Positions 22,568 to 31,764 of a stretch of DNA of 64,000 bases are shown here, piece after piece. Below the pieces are notes generated by a model, which was given only the letters and a program-made list of their open reading frames with translations, had not been told where the DNA came from and did not search any database. The position numbers and the translations under genes were made by a program. How positions within the stretch are numbered: position 1 is the first letter of the stretch; every line of letters begins with the position of its first letter. The stretch covers positions 1 through 64,000 of the forward strand of contig NZ_LGTB01000040.1 of the NCBI RefSeq assembly GCF_001238275.1, in the 5' to 3' direction. Source of the stretch: Bradyrhizobium viridifuturi (GTDB lineage Bacteria; Pseudomonadota; Alphaproteobacteria; Rhizobiales; Xanthobacteraceae).

Positions 22568-24172
22568 ATGCCGCTTCATTCGACGATCGATCCGACATCC
22601 TCCGAATTCGCCCGCAACGCCGACGTGATGCGGGGCCTGGTCGCGGAGCTCCGCGAAAAACTCAAGCAGGTGGCAGGCGGCGGTGGTGAGACCTCGCGCA
22701 AGCGCCACACCTCGCGCGGCAAGATGCTGGCGCGCGACCGCGTCGATCTCCTGGTCGACCCGGGCACCGCGTTCCTCGAATTGTCGCCGCTCGCCGCCAA
22801 CGGCCTCTATGGCGGTGATGTGCATTCGGCCAGCGTCATCACCGGCGTCGGACGCATCGCGGGCCGCGAATGCATCATTGTCGCCAATGATGCGACCATC
22901 AAGGGCGGCACCTACTATCCGTTGACGGTGAAGAAGCATCTGCGCGCCCAGGACATTGCGCGGCAGAACAATCTGCCCTGCGTCTACATGGTCGATTCCG
23001 GCGGCGCCTTCCTGCCGCTGCAGGATGAGATCTTTCCCGACGAGCGGCATTTCGGCCGGATCTTCTACAACCAGGCCCAGATGTCGTCGCAGGGCATTCC
23101 CCAGATCGCGATCGTGATGGGCTCGTGCACCGCAGGTGGCGCCTATGTGCCGGCGATGTCGGACGAGAGCATCATCGTGCGCAATCAAGGCACCATCTTC
23201 CTCGGCGGCCCGCCGCTGGTGAAGGCGGCGACCGGCGAGGTCGTCACCGCCGAAGAGCTCGGCGGCGCCGACGTCCACTCCCGCCAGTCGGGCGTGACCG
23301 ATCACTACGCGCAGAACGACGCCCATGCGATCGGGATCGCGCGCCGCATCGTCGGCACGCTGAAGCAGCCGGCGAAGGCACCGCTCAACATGCGTGCCGT
23401 CCAGGAGCCGCTGTTTCCGGCCGAGGAGATCTACGGCGTGGTCTCCGCCGACGGCCGCAAGCCGTTCGACGTCCACGACATCATCGCGCGGATCGTCGAC
23501 GGCTCCGAATTCGACGAGTTCAAGAAGCTCTACGGCACCACCTTGATCTGCGGCTTCGCCCATATCTGGGGCTATCCGGTCGGCATCATCGCCAACAACG
23601 GCATCCTGTTCAGCGAGAGTTCGCTGAAGGGCGCGCATTTTATCGAGCTGTGCTGCCAGCGCGGCATCCCGCTGGTGTTCCTGCAGAACATCACCGGCTT
23701 CATGGTCGGCAAGAAATACGAGGCCGGCGGCATCGCGCGCGACGGCGCCAAGCTGGTGACGGCGGTTGCGACCGCAGGCGTGCCGAAATTCACCGTCGTG
23801 ATCGGCGGCTCCTACGGCGCCGGCAATTACGGCATGTGCGGCCGCGCCTACAGCCCGCGCTTCCTCTGGCTCTGGCCGAACGCCCGCATCTCGGTGATGG
23901 GCGGCGAGCAGGCCTCGATGGTGCTGAGCCAGGTGCGGCGCGACGGCATCGAGGCCAAGGGTGAAAGCTGGTCGGCGGAAGAGGAGGACAAGTTCCGCGA
24001 GCCGATCCGCGCCCAATATGAGAAGCAGGGCAATCCCTATTACGCCACTGCGCGGCTCTGGGACGATGGCGTGATCGATCCGGCCGACACCCGCCTCGTG
24101 CTCGGGCTCGGGCTGTCGGCCGCCGCCAATGCGCCGATCGAGCCGACCAAATTCGGCTTGTTCAGGATGTGA
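22568..24172 (+). CDS. mccB: 3-Methylcrotonyl-CoA carboxylase, beta (carboxyltransferase) subunit
   Basis: The 534-aa protein carries the carboxyltransferase folds of biotin-dependent acyl-CoA carboxylases: GKMLARDRVDLLVDPGTAFL, MGSCTAGGAYVPAMSDE, NITGFMVGKKYEAGGIARDG and GGSYGAGNYGMCGRAY. The last segment is characteristic of methylcrotonyl- rather than propionyl-CoA carboxylase. It transfers CO2 from carboxybiotin to 3-methylcrotonyl-CoA. The operon position between ivd and mccA supports the assignment. Confidence 0.93.
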   Translation: MPLHSTIDPTSSEFARNADVMRGLVAELREKLKQVAGGGGETSRKRHTSRGKMLARDRVDLLVDPGTAFLELSPLAANGLYGGDVHSASVITGVGRIAGRECIIVANDATIKGGTYYPLTVKKHLRAQDIARQNNLPCVYMVDSGGAFLPLQDEIFPDERHFGRIFYNQAQMSSQGIPQIAIVMGSCTAGGAYVPAMSDESIIVRNQGTIFLGGPPLVKAATGEVVTAEELGGADVHSRQSGVTDHYAQNDAHAIGIARRIVGTLKQPAKAPLNMRAVQEPLFPAEEIYGVVSADGRKPFDVHDIIARIVDGSEFDEFKKLYGTTLICGFAHIWGYPVGIIANNGILFSESSLKGAHFIELCCQRGIPLVFLQNITGFMVGKKYEAGGIARDGAKLVTAVATAGVPKFTVVIGGSYGAGNYGMCGRAYSPRFLWLWPNARISVMGGEQASMVLSQVRRDGIEAKGESWSAEEEDKFREPIRAQYEKQGNPYYATARLWDDGVIDPADTRLVLGLGLSAAANAPIEPTKFGLFRM

Positions 24173-24187
24173 GCCAGGGATCTGATC

Positions 24188-26197
24188 ATGGACCGCTCAA
24201 AACTCTACCGGCGTTTCCGCACGCTGCTGATCGCCAACCGCGGCGAGATCGCCTGCCGCGTCATCCGCTCGGCGCGCGCCATGGGGCTGCGCACCGTCGC
24301 GGTCTATTCCGAGGCCGACCGCGACGCCATGCATGTTGCGCTCGCCGACGAGGCCGTGCTGCTCGGCCCGGCGCGGGCGCGTGACAGCTATCTCAACATC
24401 GAGCGCGTGATCGCCGCGGCGAAGGAGACCGGCGCGGAGGCGGTGCATCCCGGCTACGGCTTCCTGTCTGAGAACGCGGAATTCGCGCAGGCCTGCCTTG
24501 ACGCCGGTTTGGTGTTCGTCGGGCCGACCGCCGAGATGATGACGGCGATGGGCTCGAAGTCCGGCTCCAAGGCGTTGATGGAGAAGGCCGGCGTGCCCTT
24601 GGTGCCCGGCTATCACGGTGAGGCCCAGGACGAGGCGATTTTGGCGGAGGCCGCCAACCGGATCGGCTTCCCGGTGCTGGTGAAAGCGTCGGCCGGCGGC
24701 GGCGGCCGCGGCATGCGCGTGGTCAATTCAGCGGCTGAGCTCGCGGCCGCGATCACCAGCGCCAAGCGCGAGGCCAAGGCGGCATTCGGCGACGACCGCA
24801 TGCTGATCGAGAAATACGTGCAGAACCCGCGCCACATCGAGGTGCAGATCATCGGCGACAGCCATGGCAATCTGCTCTCGCTGTGGGAGCGCGAATGCAC
24901 GCTGCAACGCCGCCACCAGAAGGTGATCGAGGAGGCGCCGTCGCCGACCCTGGACGCCGCGCAGCGAGACACCGTCTGCGAGGCCGCCCGCAAGGCTGCC
25001 GGCGCAGTCAACTATGTCGGCGCCGGCACCATCGAGTTCGTCTCCGACGGCAGGGACGTGTTCTTCATCGAGATGAACACCCGCTTGCAGGTCGAGCATC
25101 CCGTCACCGAGCTGATCACCGGTGTCGATCTCGTGGAATGGCAGCTGCGCGTCGCGTTCGGCGAAGCGTTGCCGCTGAAGCAGAACGAGATCAAGCTGAA
25201 CGGCCACGCCATCGAAGCGCGTGTCTACGCCGAGAATCCGCAGAAGAACTTCATGCCTTCGGTCGGCCGCATCAGGACCTGGCGGACGCCGCCAGAGGGC
25301 GACGGCCTGCGGATCGATGCCGGCTATCGCAGCGGCGATAACGTCTCGCCATACTATGACGCGATGCTCGCCAAGGTGATCGCCTGGGCGCCGACCCGCG
25401 AGGGCGCGATCGAGAAGCTCAATCGCGGCATGGAGCAGACCGACGTCCGCGGCATCATCACCAATATCCCGTTCCTGTCGGCACTGGTGACGCATCCGGC
25501 GACGAGGGCCAATGCGATCGACACCGGCTTCATCGAGCGCGAGCTGAAGAACCTGACGGCCGGCACCGGTGCCGCAGGCGAGTTCGAGCTGTGTGCGGCG
25601 GTGGCTGCGATCGTCAATGATGAGCAGAAGGCGGCGCGGGGCGAGGCGAACTCTCCGTGGCAGGCGTTCGGCTGGATGCCGGTCGGCCGACGCCAACGGG
25701 TGTTCTCGTTCCGTCAGGGCCACGAGCCGCCGCAAACCATCACGCTGCACTATGGCAACGGCCCGTCGACGCTGTCGATCGGCGGGCGCGAGCTTGCCTT
25801 CGCGATCTCGTCTGCCGGCGAGGATGGCTTCGACCTGACGCTCAACGGCCTCAAGTCGCGCGTCGCGTCGGTCATCGAGGGCCACGAGCTTTACCTGCGC
25901 ACCCGCAACGGCCGCTTCGACCTGCACTGGGTCGATCCGTTCGGCGGCGAAAGCGAGGAGCAGGTTGGCGAGGACAAGATCGTCGCTCCCTTGCCCGGCA
26001 CCGTGGTCGCGCTGCTGGCCGAGGAGGGCGCGACGCTGGAGAAGGGCGCACCGATCCTCACGCTCGAAGTGATGAAGATGGAGCAGACCCTGCGCGCGCC
26101 CTACGCCGGCGTGCTGAAGAAGCTCAAATGCAAGGTCGGCGACATCGTCGGCGAGGGCGTCGAGCTTGCCGAGGTGGAGCCGCAGGCTGCGTCATGA
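24188..26197 (+). CDS. mccA: 3-Methylcrotonyl-CoA carboxylase, alpha (biotin) subunit
   Basis: A 669-aa protein with an N-terminal biotin carboxylase (LLIANRGEIACRVIRSARAM; ATP-grasp KASAGGGGRGMRVV; FIEMNTRLQVEHPVTELITG), a linking BT-type region and a C-terminal biotinyl domain with EVMKMEQ, in which K630 should carry biotin. It carboxylates biotin with ATP and bicarbonate. It starts 15 bases after mccB and overlaps the next gene by ATGA. Confidence 0.94.
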   Translation: MDRSKLYRRFRTLLIANRGEIACRVIRSARAMGLRTVAVYSEADRDAMHVALADEAVLLGPARARDSYLNIERVIAAAKETGAEAVHPGYGFLSENAEFAQACLDAGLVFVGPTAEMMTAMGSKSGSKALMEKAGVPLVPGYHGEAQDEAILAEAANRIGFPVLVKASAGGGGRGMRVVNSAAELAAAITSAKREAKAAFGDDRMLIEKYVQNPRHIEVQIIGDSHGNLLSLWERECTLQRRHQKVIEEAPSPTLDAAQRDTVCEAARKAAGAVNYVGAGTIEFVSDGRDVFFIEMNTRLQVEHPVTELITGVDLVEWQLRVAFGEALPLKQNEIKLNGHAIEARVYAENPQKNFMPSVGRIRTWRTPPEGDGLRIDAGYRSGDNVSPYYDAMLAKVIAWAPTREGAIEKLNRGMEQTDVRGIITNIPFLSALVTHPATRANAIDTGFIERELKNLTAGTGAAGEFELCAAVAAIVNDEQKAARGEANSPWQAFGWMPVGRRQRVFSFRQGHEPPQTITLHYGNGPSTLSIGGRELAFAISSAGEDGFDLTLNGLKSRVASVIEGHELYLRTRNGRFDLHWVDPFGGESEEQVGEDKIVAPLPGTVVALLAEEGATLEKGAPILTLEVMKMEQTLRAPYAGVLKKLKCKVGDIVGEGVELAEVEPQAAS

Positions 26198-27108
26198 GCA
26201 ATCAGGTCCATATCGTCGAAATGGGGCCGCGCGACGGCCTGCAGAACGAGAAGACGCCGGTCAGCGTCGAGGCGCGCATCGCCTTCGTCGAGGCACTGGT
26301 TGCGGCAGGGCTCAACACCGTCGAAGTCGGCGCCTTCGTCTCGCCGAAGGCGATCCCGCAGATGGCGAGCTCCGACGCGGTGCTGCGCGGCGCCGGCCAT
26401 ATCAAGGACGCCGAATTCCACGTGCTGGTGCCGAACGAGAAGGGCTATGACGCCGCGCGTGCGGCCGGCGCCCAGGTCGTCTCGGTGTTCGCGGCCGCCT
26501 CCGAAGGTTTTTCGCGCGCCAACATCAATTGCTCGATCGCGGAGTCGATCGAGCGTTTCAAGCCGGTGCTGGCGCGCGCCAAGACCGATGGCGTCAAGGT
26601 GCGCGGCTATATCTCCTGCGTGCTCGGCTGCCCGTTCGACGGCGAGATCAAGCCCAAGGCAGTTGCCGATCTCGCGGTGACCTTGTGGGATCTCGGCTGC
26701 TATGAAATCTCGCTCGGCGACACCATTGGCGTCGGCACGCCGCTCAAGGCCAGAGAGATGCTGCGTGCGGTCGGCGCCGAGCTTCCGGTGGCCAACCTTG
26801 CGATGCATTTCCACGACACCTATGGCCAGGCGCTCGCCAATCTCTATGCAGGCATGGAGGAGGGCGTCCGTGTCATCGATTCCGCCGCCGGCGGCCTCGG
26901 CGGCTGTCCCTACGCCCCCGGCGCCACCGGCAACGTCGCGACCGAGGACGTCGTCTACATGCTCGAAGGCATGGGCGTGAATACCGGTGTCGATATGGAG
27001 AAGCTGCTGGCCGCGACAAACGAGGTTGCCGGTCTGCTCGGCCGTCCGCCGGTGAGCCGCGTCGCATCGGCGCTGAACGCGAAGCGGAAGCGGCTCAGCG
27101 GTTTGTAG
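26194..27108 (+). CDS. hmgL: Hydroxymethylglutaryl-CoA lyase
   Basis: This 304-aa TIM-barrel lyase has VEMGPRDGLQNEKTPVSVEA, FVSPKAIPQMA, YISCVLGCPFDGEI, MHFHDTYGQALANL and the Cys-containing loop GGLGGCPYAPGATGNVATED. It splits HMG-CoA into acetyl-CoA and acetoacetate, the last step of leucine degradation. It overlaps mccA by ATGA. The hydratase step (methylglutaconyl-CoA to HMG-CoA) has no gene in this cluster. Confidence 0.93.
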   Translation: MSNQVHIVEMGPRDGLQNEKTPVSVEARIAFVEALVAAGLNTVEVGAFVSPKAIPQMASSDAVLRGAGHIKDAEFHVLVPNEKGYDAARAAGAQVVSVFAAASEGFSRANINCSIAESIERFKPVLARAKTDGVKVRGYISCVLGCPFDGEIKPKAVADLAVTLWDLGCYEISLGDTIGVGTPLKAREMLRAVGAELPVANLAMHFHDTYGQALANLYAGMEEGVRVIDSAAGGLGGCPYAPGATGNVATEDVVYMLEGMGVNTGVDMEKLLAATNEVAGLLGRPPVSRVASALNAKRKRLSGL

Positions 27109-27244
27109 TTGTGGGTGAGTGAGCGCTGCGAATGGGCCGCGGCAAAGTGGCGGTCGCGCTTCGAGCTATGCGCTGCAAGGCGTAGATTCAAGGCGCTCAA
27201 GTCGCGCCCCTGGCTTGCGCAATCAGGGCTGCCGAAGCCGAATT

Positions 27245-27353
27245 CTCAACCCATATCCGTCTTGTGCGGCAGCGCTTCGCGCTGTCGCCGCCCTCTTGAG
27301 GGCGTTTCCTCCCTAGACTTGGGCCGCTTGTTGTTTCGAGCGGCCCTTTTTCT
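27245..27353 (+). ncRNA. Small RNA candidate, mmgR/suhB-like layout
   Basis: Two hairpins (GCGGCAGCGCTTCGCGCTGT region at 27268-27292; CGCCCTC-TT-GAGGGCG at 27290-27305) are followed by unpaired GTTTCCTCCCTAGACTT and a terminator GGGCCGCT/AGCGGCCC-TTTTT (27321-27353). A single-stranded CCUCCC directly before a GC-rich terminator is typical of trans-acting alphaproteobacterial sRNAs such as mmgR (alpha-r8, suhB motif). The family match is from memory and unverified. Confidence 0.5.
27321..27353 (+). terminator. Intrinsic terminator
   Basis: GGGCCGCT (27321-27328) and AGCGGCCC (27339-27346) form an 8-bp stem followed by TTTTTCTT. It ends the sRNA candidate and possibly the leucine operon read-through. 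Confidence 0.85.
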
Positions 27354-27535
27354 TACGATGTCGACGCGTCGATGGTCGCGATCATGGTCCTCATATCGGT
27401 CGCCAGTTCGCGATAGTGCCCGCCCAGCCGCTCGTACAGTTCGCGATTGGTCCCATCCAGCGTCCTGCTCGCGATCAGCGCGCATTCGTTGGCGAGGATC
27501 TCAAATCGTTCCAGCTTTGCTTGAAGAGCAGACAT
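27353..27535 (-). CDS. 60-aa helical hypothetical protein
   Basis: MSALQAKLERFEILANECAL to ELYERLGGHYRELATDMRTM; two amphipathic helices with no membrane segment. A longer upstream frame has unlikely composition, so the ATG at 27535 is preferred. It converges on the sRNA terminator. Similar short proteins (an antitoxin-like length) occur widely in Bradyrhizobium; no function known. Confidence 0.6.
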   Translation of the reverse strand: MSALQAKLERFEILANECALIASRTLDGTNRELYERLGGHYRELATDMRTMIATIDASTS

Positions 27536-27904
27536 GGCGGGCGTTTCCCTGACTGTTACTTTAGGGCGTTGGGACGCTACTCCTTCGACTGCATCTAGCG
27601 CCAGCATAATTACCGGCTAGAACCAAATTCTTCCTGACAGCGACCTTGACCGATTGATCGTGATTGCGCTGACCGGGGAGGCGGCTGATCCGATCGGTCG
27701 TGATCCCGCGCTCCGCTGCGGCGGCGAGATCGTGGAGCGAGGTTTCCCCTGTGTGGCTGTGCTGGTCACGGGATGGACCTGTTTGTGCAGCGCACACAGC
27801 GATCGTCCCCGGTTCCCGATTCAAAATCCGGCAAAACCGTTCATGGCTTGGTGACTCAAAGGTGTTGAGGTGAGGGGGCTCGCAATTGCTCCAGGTGGCT
27901 CGCC
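27536..27904. other. Intergenic region before the diguanylate cyclase
   Basis: Short frames on both strands here have no family resemblance and conflict with one another. I see no terminator or recognised promoter. It probably contains the promoter of the cyclase. Confidence 0.3.
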
Positions 27905-29530
27905 ATGTCCGGACAGGTGTCAGCTTCGCGCGGCCGAACGTTCCTGGCCGGAAAGATCGTCTTCAACTTCGGCCGCTCTGCCTTCGATTGCACGGTCCGG
28001 CAGCTCACCGATGCCGGCGCGACGGTCGAACTCGAAACCACGATCGGCATTCCCGACCAAGTCCAGCTGCTGCTTGTCGGCACCAACCAGGTGAGGCCAT
28101 GCAAACGGCTGTGGCAATCGGACCGGCAGCTCGGCCTTGCCTTTGAGGAGCAGCGGGCAAGCGCCGCGCCTGCGGCGCCCGCCGCTCCTTCCGCTCCCCC
28201 ACCTGCCGCCATTCCCGAGCGGCGCAGCGGCGATATCCTGCGCGGGCACATGCTGGCGCTGCGCGCGGCGCTCGATCAGATCCCGGTCGGAATTCTGCTG
28301 CTGGACGCGGAGCTGAAAGCCCTGTTCATCAACCGTGCGTTCCGGAAGATGTGGGTGCTTCCGGATGCGGTTGCCGAGCGCAACCCCAGCTTCACCGATC
28401 TGATGCATCACGGCTGCAAGACGATGGCCTATGAACTGCCGGCTGAGCAGCTTCAAGCCTATGTTGCCGAGCGCGTCCGCCTCGTCAGCGTCGGGGATGC
28501 AAACCCGATCGATCTCAGGCGCAGCAACGGCGATGTAGTTCGCTGTCAGTGCACGCCGTTGCCCGACGGCGGACGGATGGTGAGCTATACGCCGGTGACC
28601 GACATCGTGCGCGCGTCGGACAAGCTGAAGGTGCTGACCGGCGCGCTCGAGAATGTCGAGGACGGCGTCGTGCTGCTCGATCGCGATCTCAATGCGGTCT
28701 TCCTCAATCGCAGAATGCGGGAATTCTGGGAGGTGAGCGAGGAGGAGGTCACACGGCATCCGCCCTACGCCACGCTGATCACACGCAACCGCCGCGCGGT
28801 CCCGGCCGGCGCGACGGCGGAGCAGATCAAGGCCTTTCCGGCGAAGCGGATCGCGGAGATCAAGGCCGGAGATCACAAGCGCGACGTGCAGACGCCGGAC
28901 GGCCGCAACATCAGGATCCATTGCTCGACGATGGCAAACGGGGGCCGGATGCTGACCTTTGTCGACGTCACCGACCTTGTCCGTAACGCGCAACAGCTTG
29001 AGGTGCTGGCGACCACCGATCCGCTCACTGGCCTGTTCAACCGCCGGCACTTCCTGACGACGTTGGATGCAGAGTGGAGTAGGTTCCAGCGCTACTATCG
29101 ATCCGTGTCCGTGCTGATGGTCGATATCGATCACTTCAAGAGCATCAATGACCGGTTCGGTCACGCGGTCGGTGACGAGGCCATCAGGGCCGTCGCCGAA
29201 ATCTGCACGCGCGGCAAACGCAAGTCCGACGTCGTCGGCCGCGTCGGAGGCGAGGAGTTCGCCGTCCTGTTGCCGGAAACCACATTGTCGCGCGCCCGAA
29301 CGGTTGCCGAGCGGATCCGCAAGCGAGTGGAAGCGTTGCGCTTGGGAGCGGATGACCGCGCGGTGTCGCTCACGGTGAGCATCGGCGTTGCCGAGGCCCT
29401 CACAAGCATGCCCGGGATCGACGCGTTGATGAAGGCCGCCGACACAGCGCTCTACCAGGCCAAGGAGAGTGGCCGAAATCGTACGCTGTGCTGGATGCCT
29501 CTGGCGCCACCGAAGCTGGCAGCGGAGTAA
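27905..29530 (+). CDS. Diguanylate cyclase with PilZ-like and two PAS-type domains
   Basis: The 541-aa protein has an N-terminal PilZ-like beta-barrel (residues about 12-85, FNFGRSAFDCTVRQLTDAGA) lacking the RxxxR c-di-GMP motif, an Ala/Pro linker, two PAS folds (about 115-235 and 238-365, LDQIPVGILLLDAEL and LENVEDGVVLLDRDL) and a C-terminal GGDEF domain with an intact GGEEF at 448-452. It should make c-di-GMP from two GTP in response to an unknown signal. No transmembrane segment, so cytoplasmic. Confidence 0.9.
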   Translation: MSGQVSASRGRTFLAGKIVFNFGRSAFDCTVRQLTDAGATVELETTIGIPDQVQLLLVGTNQVRPCKRLWQSDRQLGLAFEEQRASAAPAAPAAPSAPPPAAIPERRSGDILRGHMLALRAALDQIPVGILLLDAELKALFINRAFRKMWVLPDAVAERNPSFTDLMHHGCKTMAYELPAEQLQAYVAERVRLVSVGDANPIDLRRSNGDVVRCQCTPLPDGGRMVSYTPVTDIVRASDKLKVLTGALENVEDGVVLLDRDLNAVFLNRRMREFWEVSEEEVTRHPPYATLITRNRRAVPAGATAEQIKAFPAKRIAEIKAGDHKRDVQTPDGRNIRIHCSTMANGGRMLTFVDVTDLVRNAQQLEVLATTDPLTGLFNRRHFLTTLDAEWSRFQRYYRSVSVLMVDIDHFKSINDRFGHAVGDEAIRAVAEICTRGKRKSDVVGRVGGEEFAVLLPETTLSRARTVAERIRKRVEALRLGADDRAVSLTVSIGVAEALTSMPGIDALMKAADTALYQAKESGRNRTLCWMPLAPPKLAAE

Positions 29531-30040
29531 GTGGAGGATTGAAGCGCCGCCCCTGATGGGTAGCGCAGCGCCCAGCTCATCTCACAGACTCGTCATTCCG
29601 GGGCTCGCGAAGCGAGAGCCCGGAATCCATCGATCCATCGGTCATGCGGTCCAATGGCTTCCGGGCTCGCGCCAAGAGGTGCGCCCCGGAATGACGTGGG
29701 TGAGAAGGCTGCGAAGCCTCATCCTCCGCCGGTCCTTCAGACTCACAACTCAGGCGAGCTTCATCTCCGGACAGCAATCTCTTGTCTATTCCGTCAGGCA
29801 CCTGTCAGGTTCCCATAAGGACTGATAATACATGGTTGCGCGAAGGCCACGATTGTTGCGTTATTGCAACGATACCTGAACATTTAACCCTAAAAGCAGC
29901 CCATCCGTAGTCGCGCCGCTTTTTGGCCACACCCTGACATGAAAGGATATTCACCTAGCTGAATGGCTAGCGCTCCGACGACGGGACATTTTTGCGGGTT
30001 CCGGCGTTAATGGAGGAAAGAGCGTCGGAACAGGGTCGCG
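29531..30040. other. Intergenic region with a 106-bp palindromic repeat and the ilvD leader
   Basis: Apart from the repeat at 29591-29696 there is a small inverted repeat GTTGC-GTTATT-GCAAC near 29853 and AT-rich sequence likely to hold the ilvD promoter. No branched-chain-rich leader peptide is apparent. Confidence 0.4.
29591..29696. repeat. 106-bp intergenic inverted repeat
   Basis: CGTCATTCCGGGGC (29591-29604) and GCCCCGGAATGACG (29683-29696) are perfect terminal inverted repeats; internal blocks (CTCGCGAAGCGAGAGCCCGG and CCGGGCTCGCGCCAAGAGG) also pair partly. This type is scattered through Bradyrhizobium genomes (from memory). Confidence 0.8.
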
Positions 30041-31764
30041 ATGGACGCCAAGACGAACATCAAGAGCAGGCTGCCCAGCCGTCATGTGACGGAGGGGCCC
30101 CAGCGCGCGCCGCATCGGTCCTACCTCTATGCGATGGGGCTGACGACAGCCCAGATTCATCAACCCTTTGTCGGCGTTGCTTCATGTTGGAATGAAGCTG
30201 CCCCCTGCAACATTTCGCTGATGCGCCAGGCGCAGGCGGTGAAGAAGGGCGTAGCCTCGGCCGGCGGCACGCCGCGCGAATTCTGCACCATCACCGTCAC
30301 CGACGGCATCGCGATGGGCCATGACGGCATGCGCTCGTCGCTGCCGTCGCGGGAATGCATCGCCGATTCGGTCGAGCTGACGGTCCGCGGCCACGCCTAT
30401 GACGCGCTGGTCGGGCTCGCCGGCTGCGACAAGTCGCTTCCGGGCATGATGATGGCGATGGTGCGTCTCAACGTGCCCTCGATCTTCATCTATGGCGGCT
30501 CGATCCTGCCCGGCAACTTCCGCGGGCAGCCGGTTACCGTGCAGGACATGTTCGAGGCGGTCGGCAAGCATTCGGTCGGCGCCATGTCGGACGAGGACCT
30601 CGACGAGATCGAGCGCGTGGCATGCCCGTCGGCCGGCGCCTGCGGCGCCCAGTTCACCGCCAACACCATGGCGACCGTCTCCGAGGCGATCGGTCTGGCA
30701 CTACCGTATTCGGCCGGGCCCCGGCACCCTATGAGATCCGCGACTCCTTCTGCGCCGCGGCCGGCGAGAAGGTGATGGAGCTGATCGAGAAAAACATCCG
30801 GCCGCGCGACATCGTCACCCGCGAAGCCCTTGAGAATGCTGCGGCTGTGGTCGCAGCCTCGGGCGGCTCGACCAATGCTGCGCTGCACCTGCCGGCGATC
30901 GCCCACGAGTGCGGCATTAAATTCAATTTGTTCGACGTTGCCGAAATCTTCAAAAAGACTCCTTACGTCGCGGATTTGAAGCCGGGCGGCCGTTATGTTG
31001 CCAAAGACATGTTTGAAGTAGGTGGCATTCCGCTGCTGATGAAGACGCTGCTCGACAATGGCCACCTGCACGGGAATTGCCTGACCGTCACTGGCCGAAC
31101 GATCGCCGAAAACCTCAAAAGCGTGAAATGGAATCCGCACCAGGACGTGGTGCGGCCCGCCGACAATCCGATCACCGTGACAGGTGGCGTTGTCGGGCTG
31201 AAGGGTAATCTCGCTCCGGAGGGTGCGATCGTGAAGGTCGCGGGAATGTCTAACCTGAAGTTCACCGGTCCGGCCCGGTGCTTCGACCGCGAAGAAGACG
31301 CCTTCGAGGCGGTGCAGAAGCGCACCTACAAGGAAGGCGAGGTCATCGTGATCCGCTACGAGGGACCGAAGGGCGGTCCCGGGATGCGGGAGATGCTGGC
31401 GACCACGGCGGCGCTGACCGGGCAGGGGATGGGGGGCAAAGTTGCCCTGATCACCGATGGCCGGTTCTCCGGCGCTACCCGTGGCTTCTGCATCGGACAT
31501 ATTGGACCTGAAGCGGCCGTCGGCGGGCCGATCGGGTTATTGCAGGACGGCGACATCATCGAGATCGATGCTGACGTCGGCACTCTTAACGTAAAATTGA
31601 GCGACGCCGAGCTCGCAAATCGTAAGACCAAATGGGCCCCTCGGGCGACTAACCACACAACTGGTGCGCTGTGGAAGTACGCCGAGCAAGTGGGGCCGGC
31701 GGTGGATGGCGCAGTCACCCATCCGGGTGGCGCGCACGAGAAACAGTGTTATGCGGACGTTTAG
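30041..31764 (+). pseudogene. ilvD: Dihydroxy-acid dehydratase, frame broken by one base
   Basis: Two frames together give the full 574-aa IlvD: MDAKTNIKSRLPSRHVTEGP, PFVGVASCWNEAAPCN, GLAGCDKSLPGMMMAM, CPSAGACGAQFTANTM, then LITDGRFSGATRGFCIGHIG and a normal C-terminus. The frame is lost near 30716-30722 within GCCGGGCCCCGG, where one G is missing; restoring it gives AGAPAPYEIRDSF. The enzyme converts dihydroxy acids to keto acids in valine/isoleucine synthesis and binds an Fe-S cluster via these Cys. All motifs are intact otherwise, so sequence error is likely. exoR overlaps the 3' end by 14 bases. Confidence 0.85.

Noticed and set aside
22538..24016. 492-codon minus-strand frame opposite mccB
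   Set aside because: Antisense shadow of GC-rich codons, low-complexity composition, no ribosome-binding site or family.
27561..27854. Overlapping short frames on both strands before the diguanylate cyclase
   Set aside because: They conflict with each other and show no conserved motif or good start.
29961..30008. 15-codon frame before ilvD as a leader peptide
   Set aside because: It lacks branched-chain residue runs and an associated attenuator hairpin.
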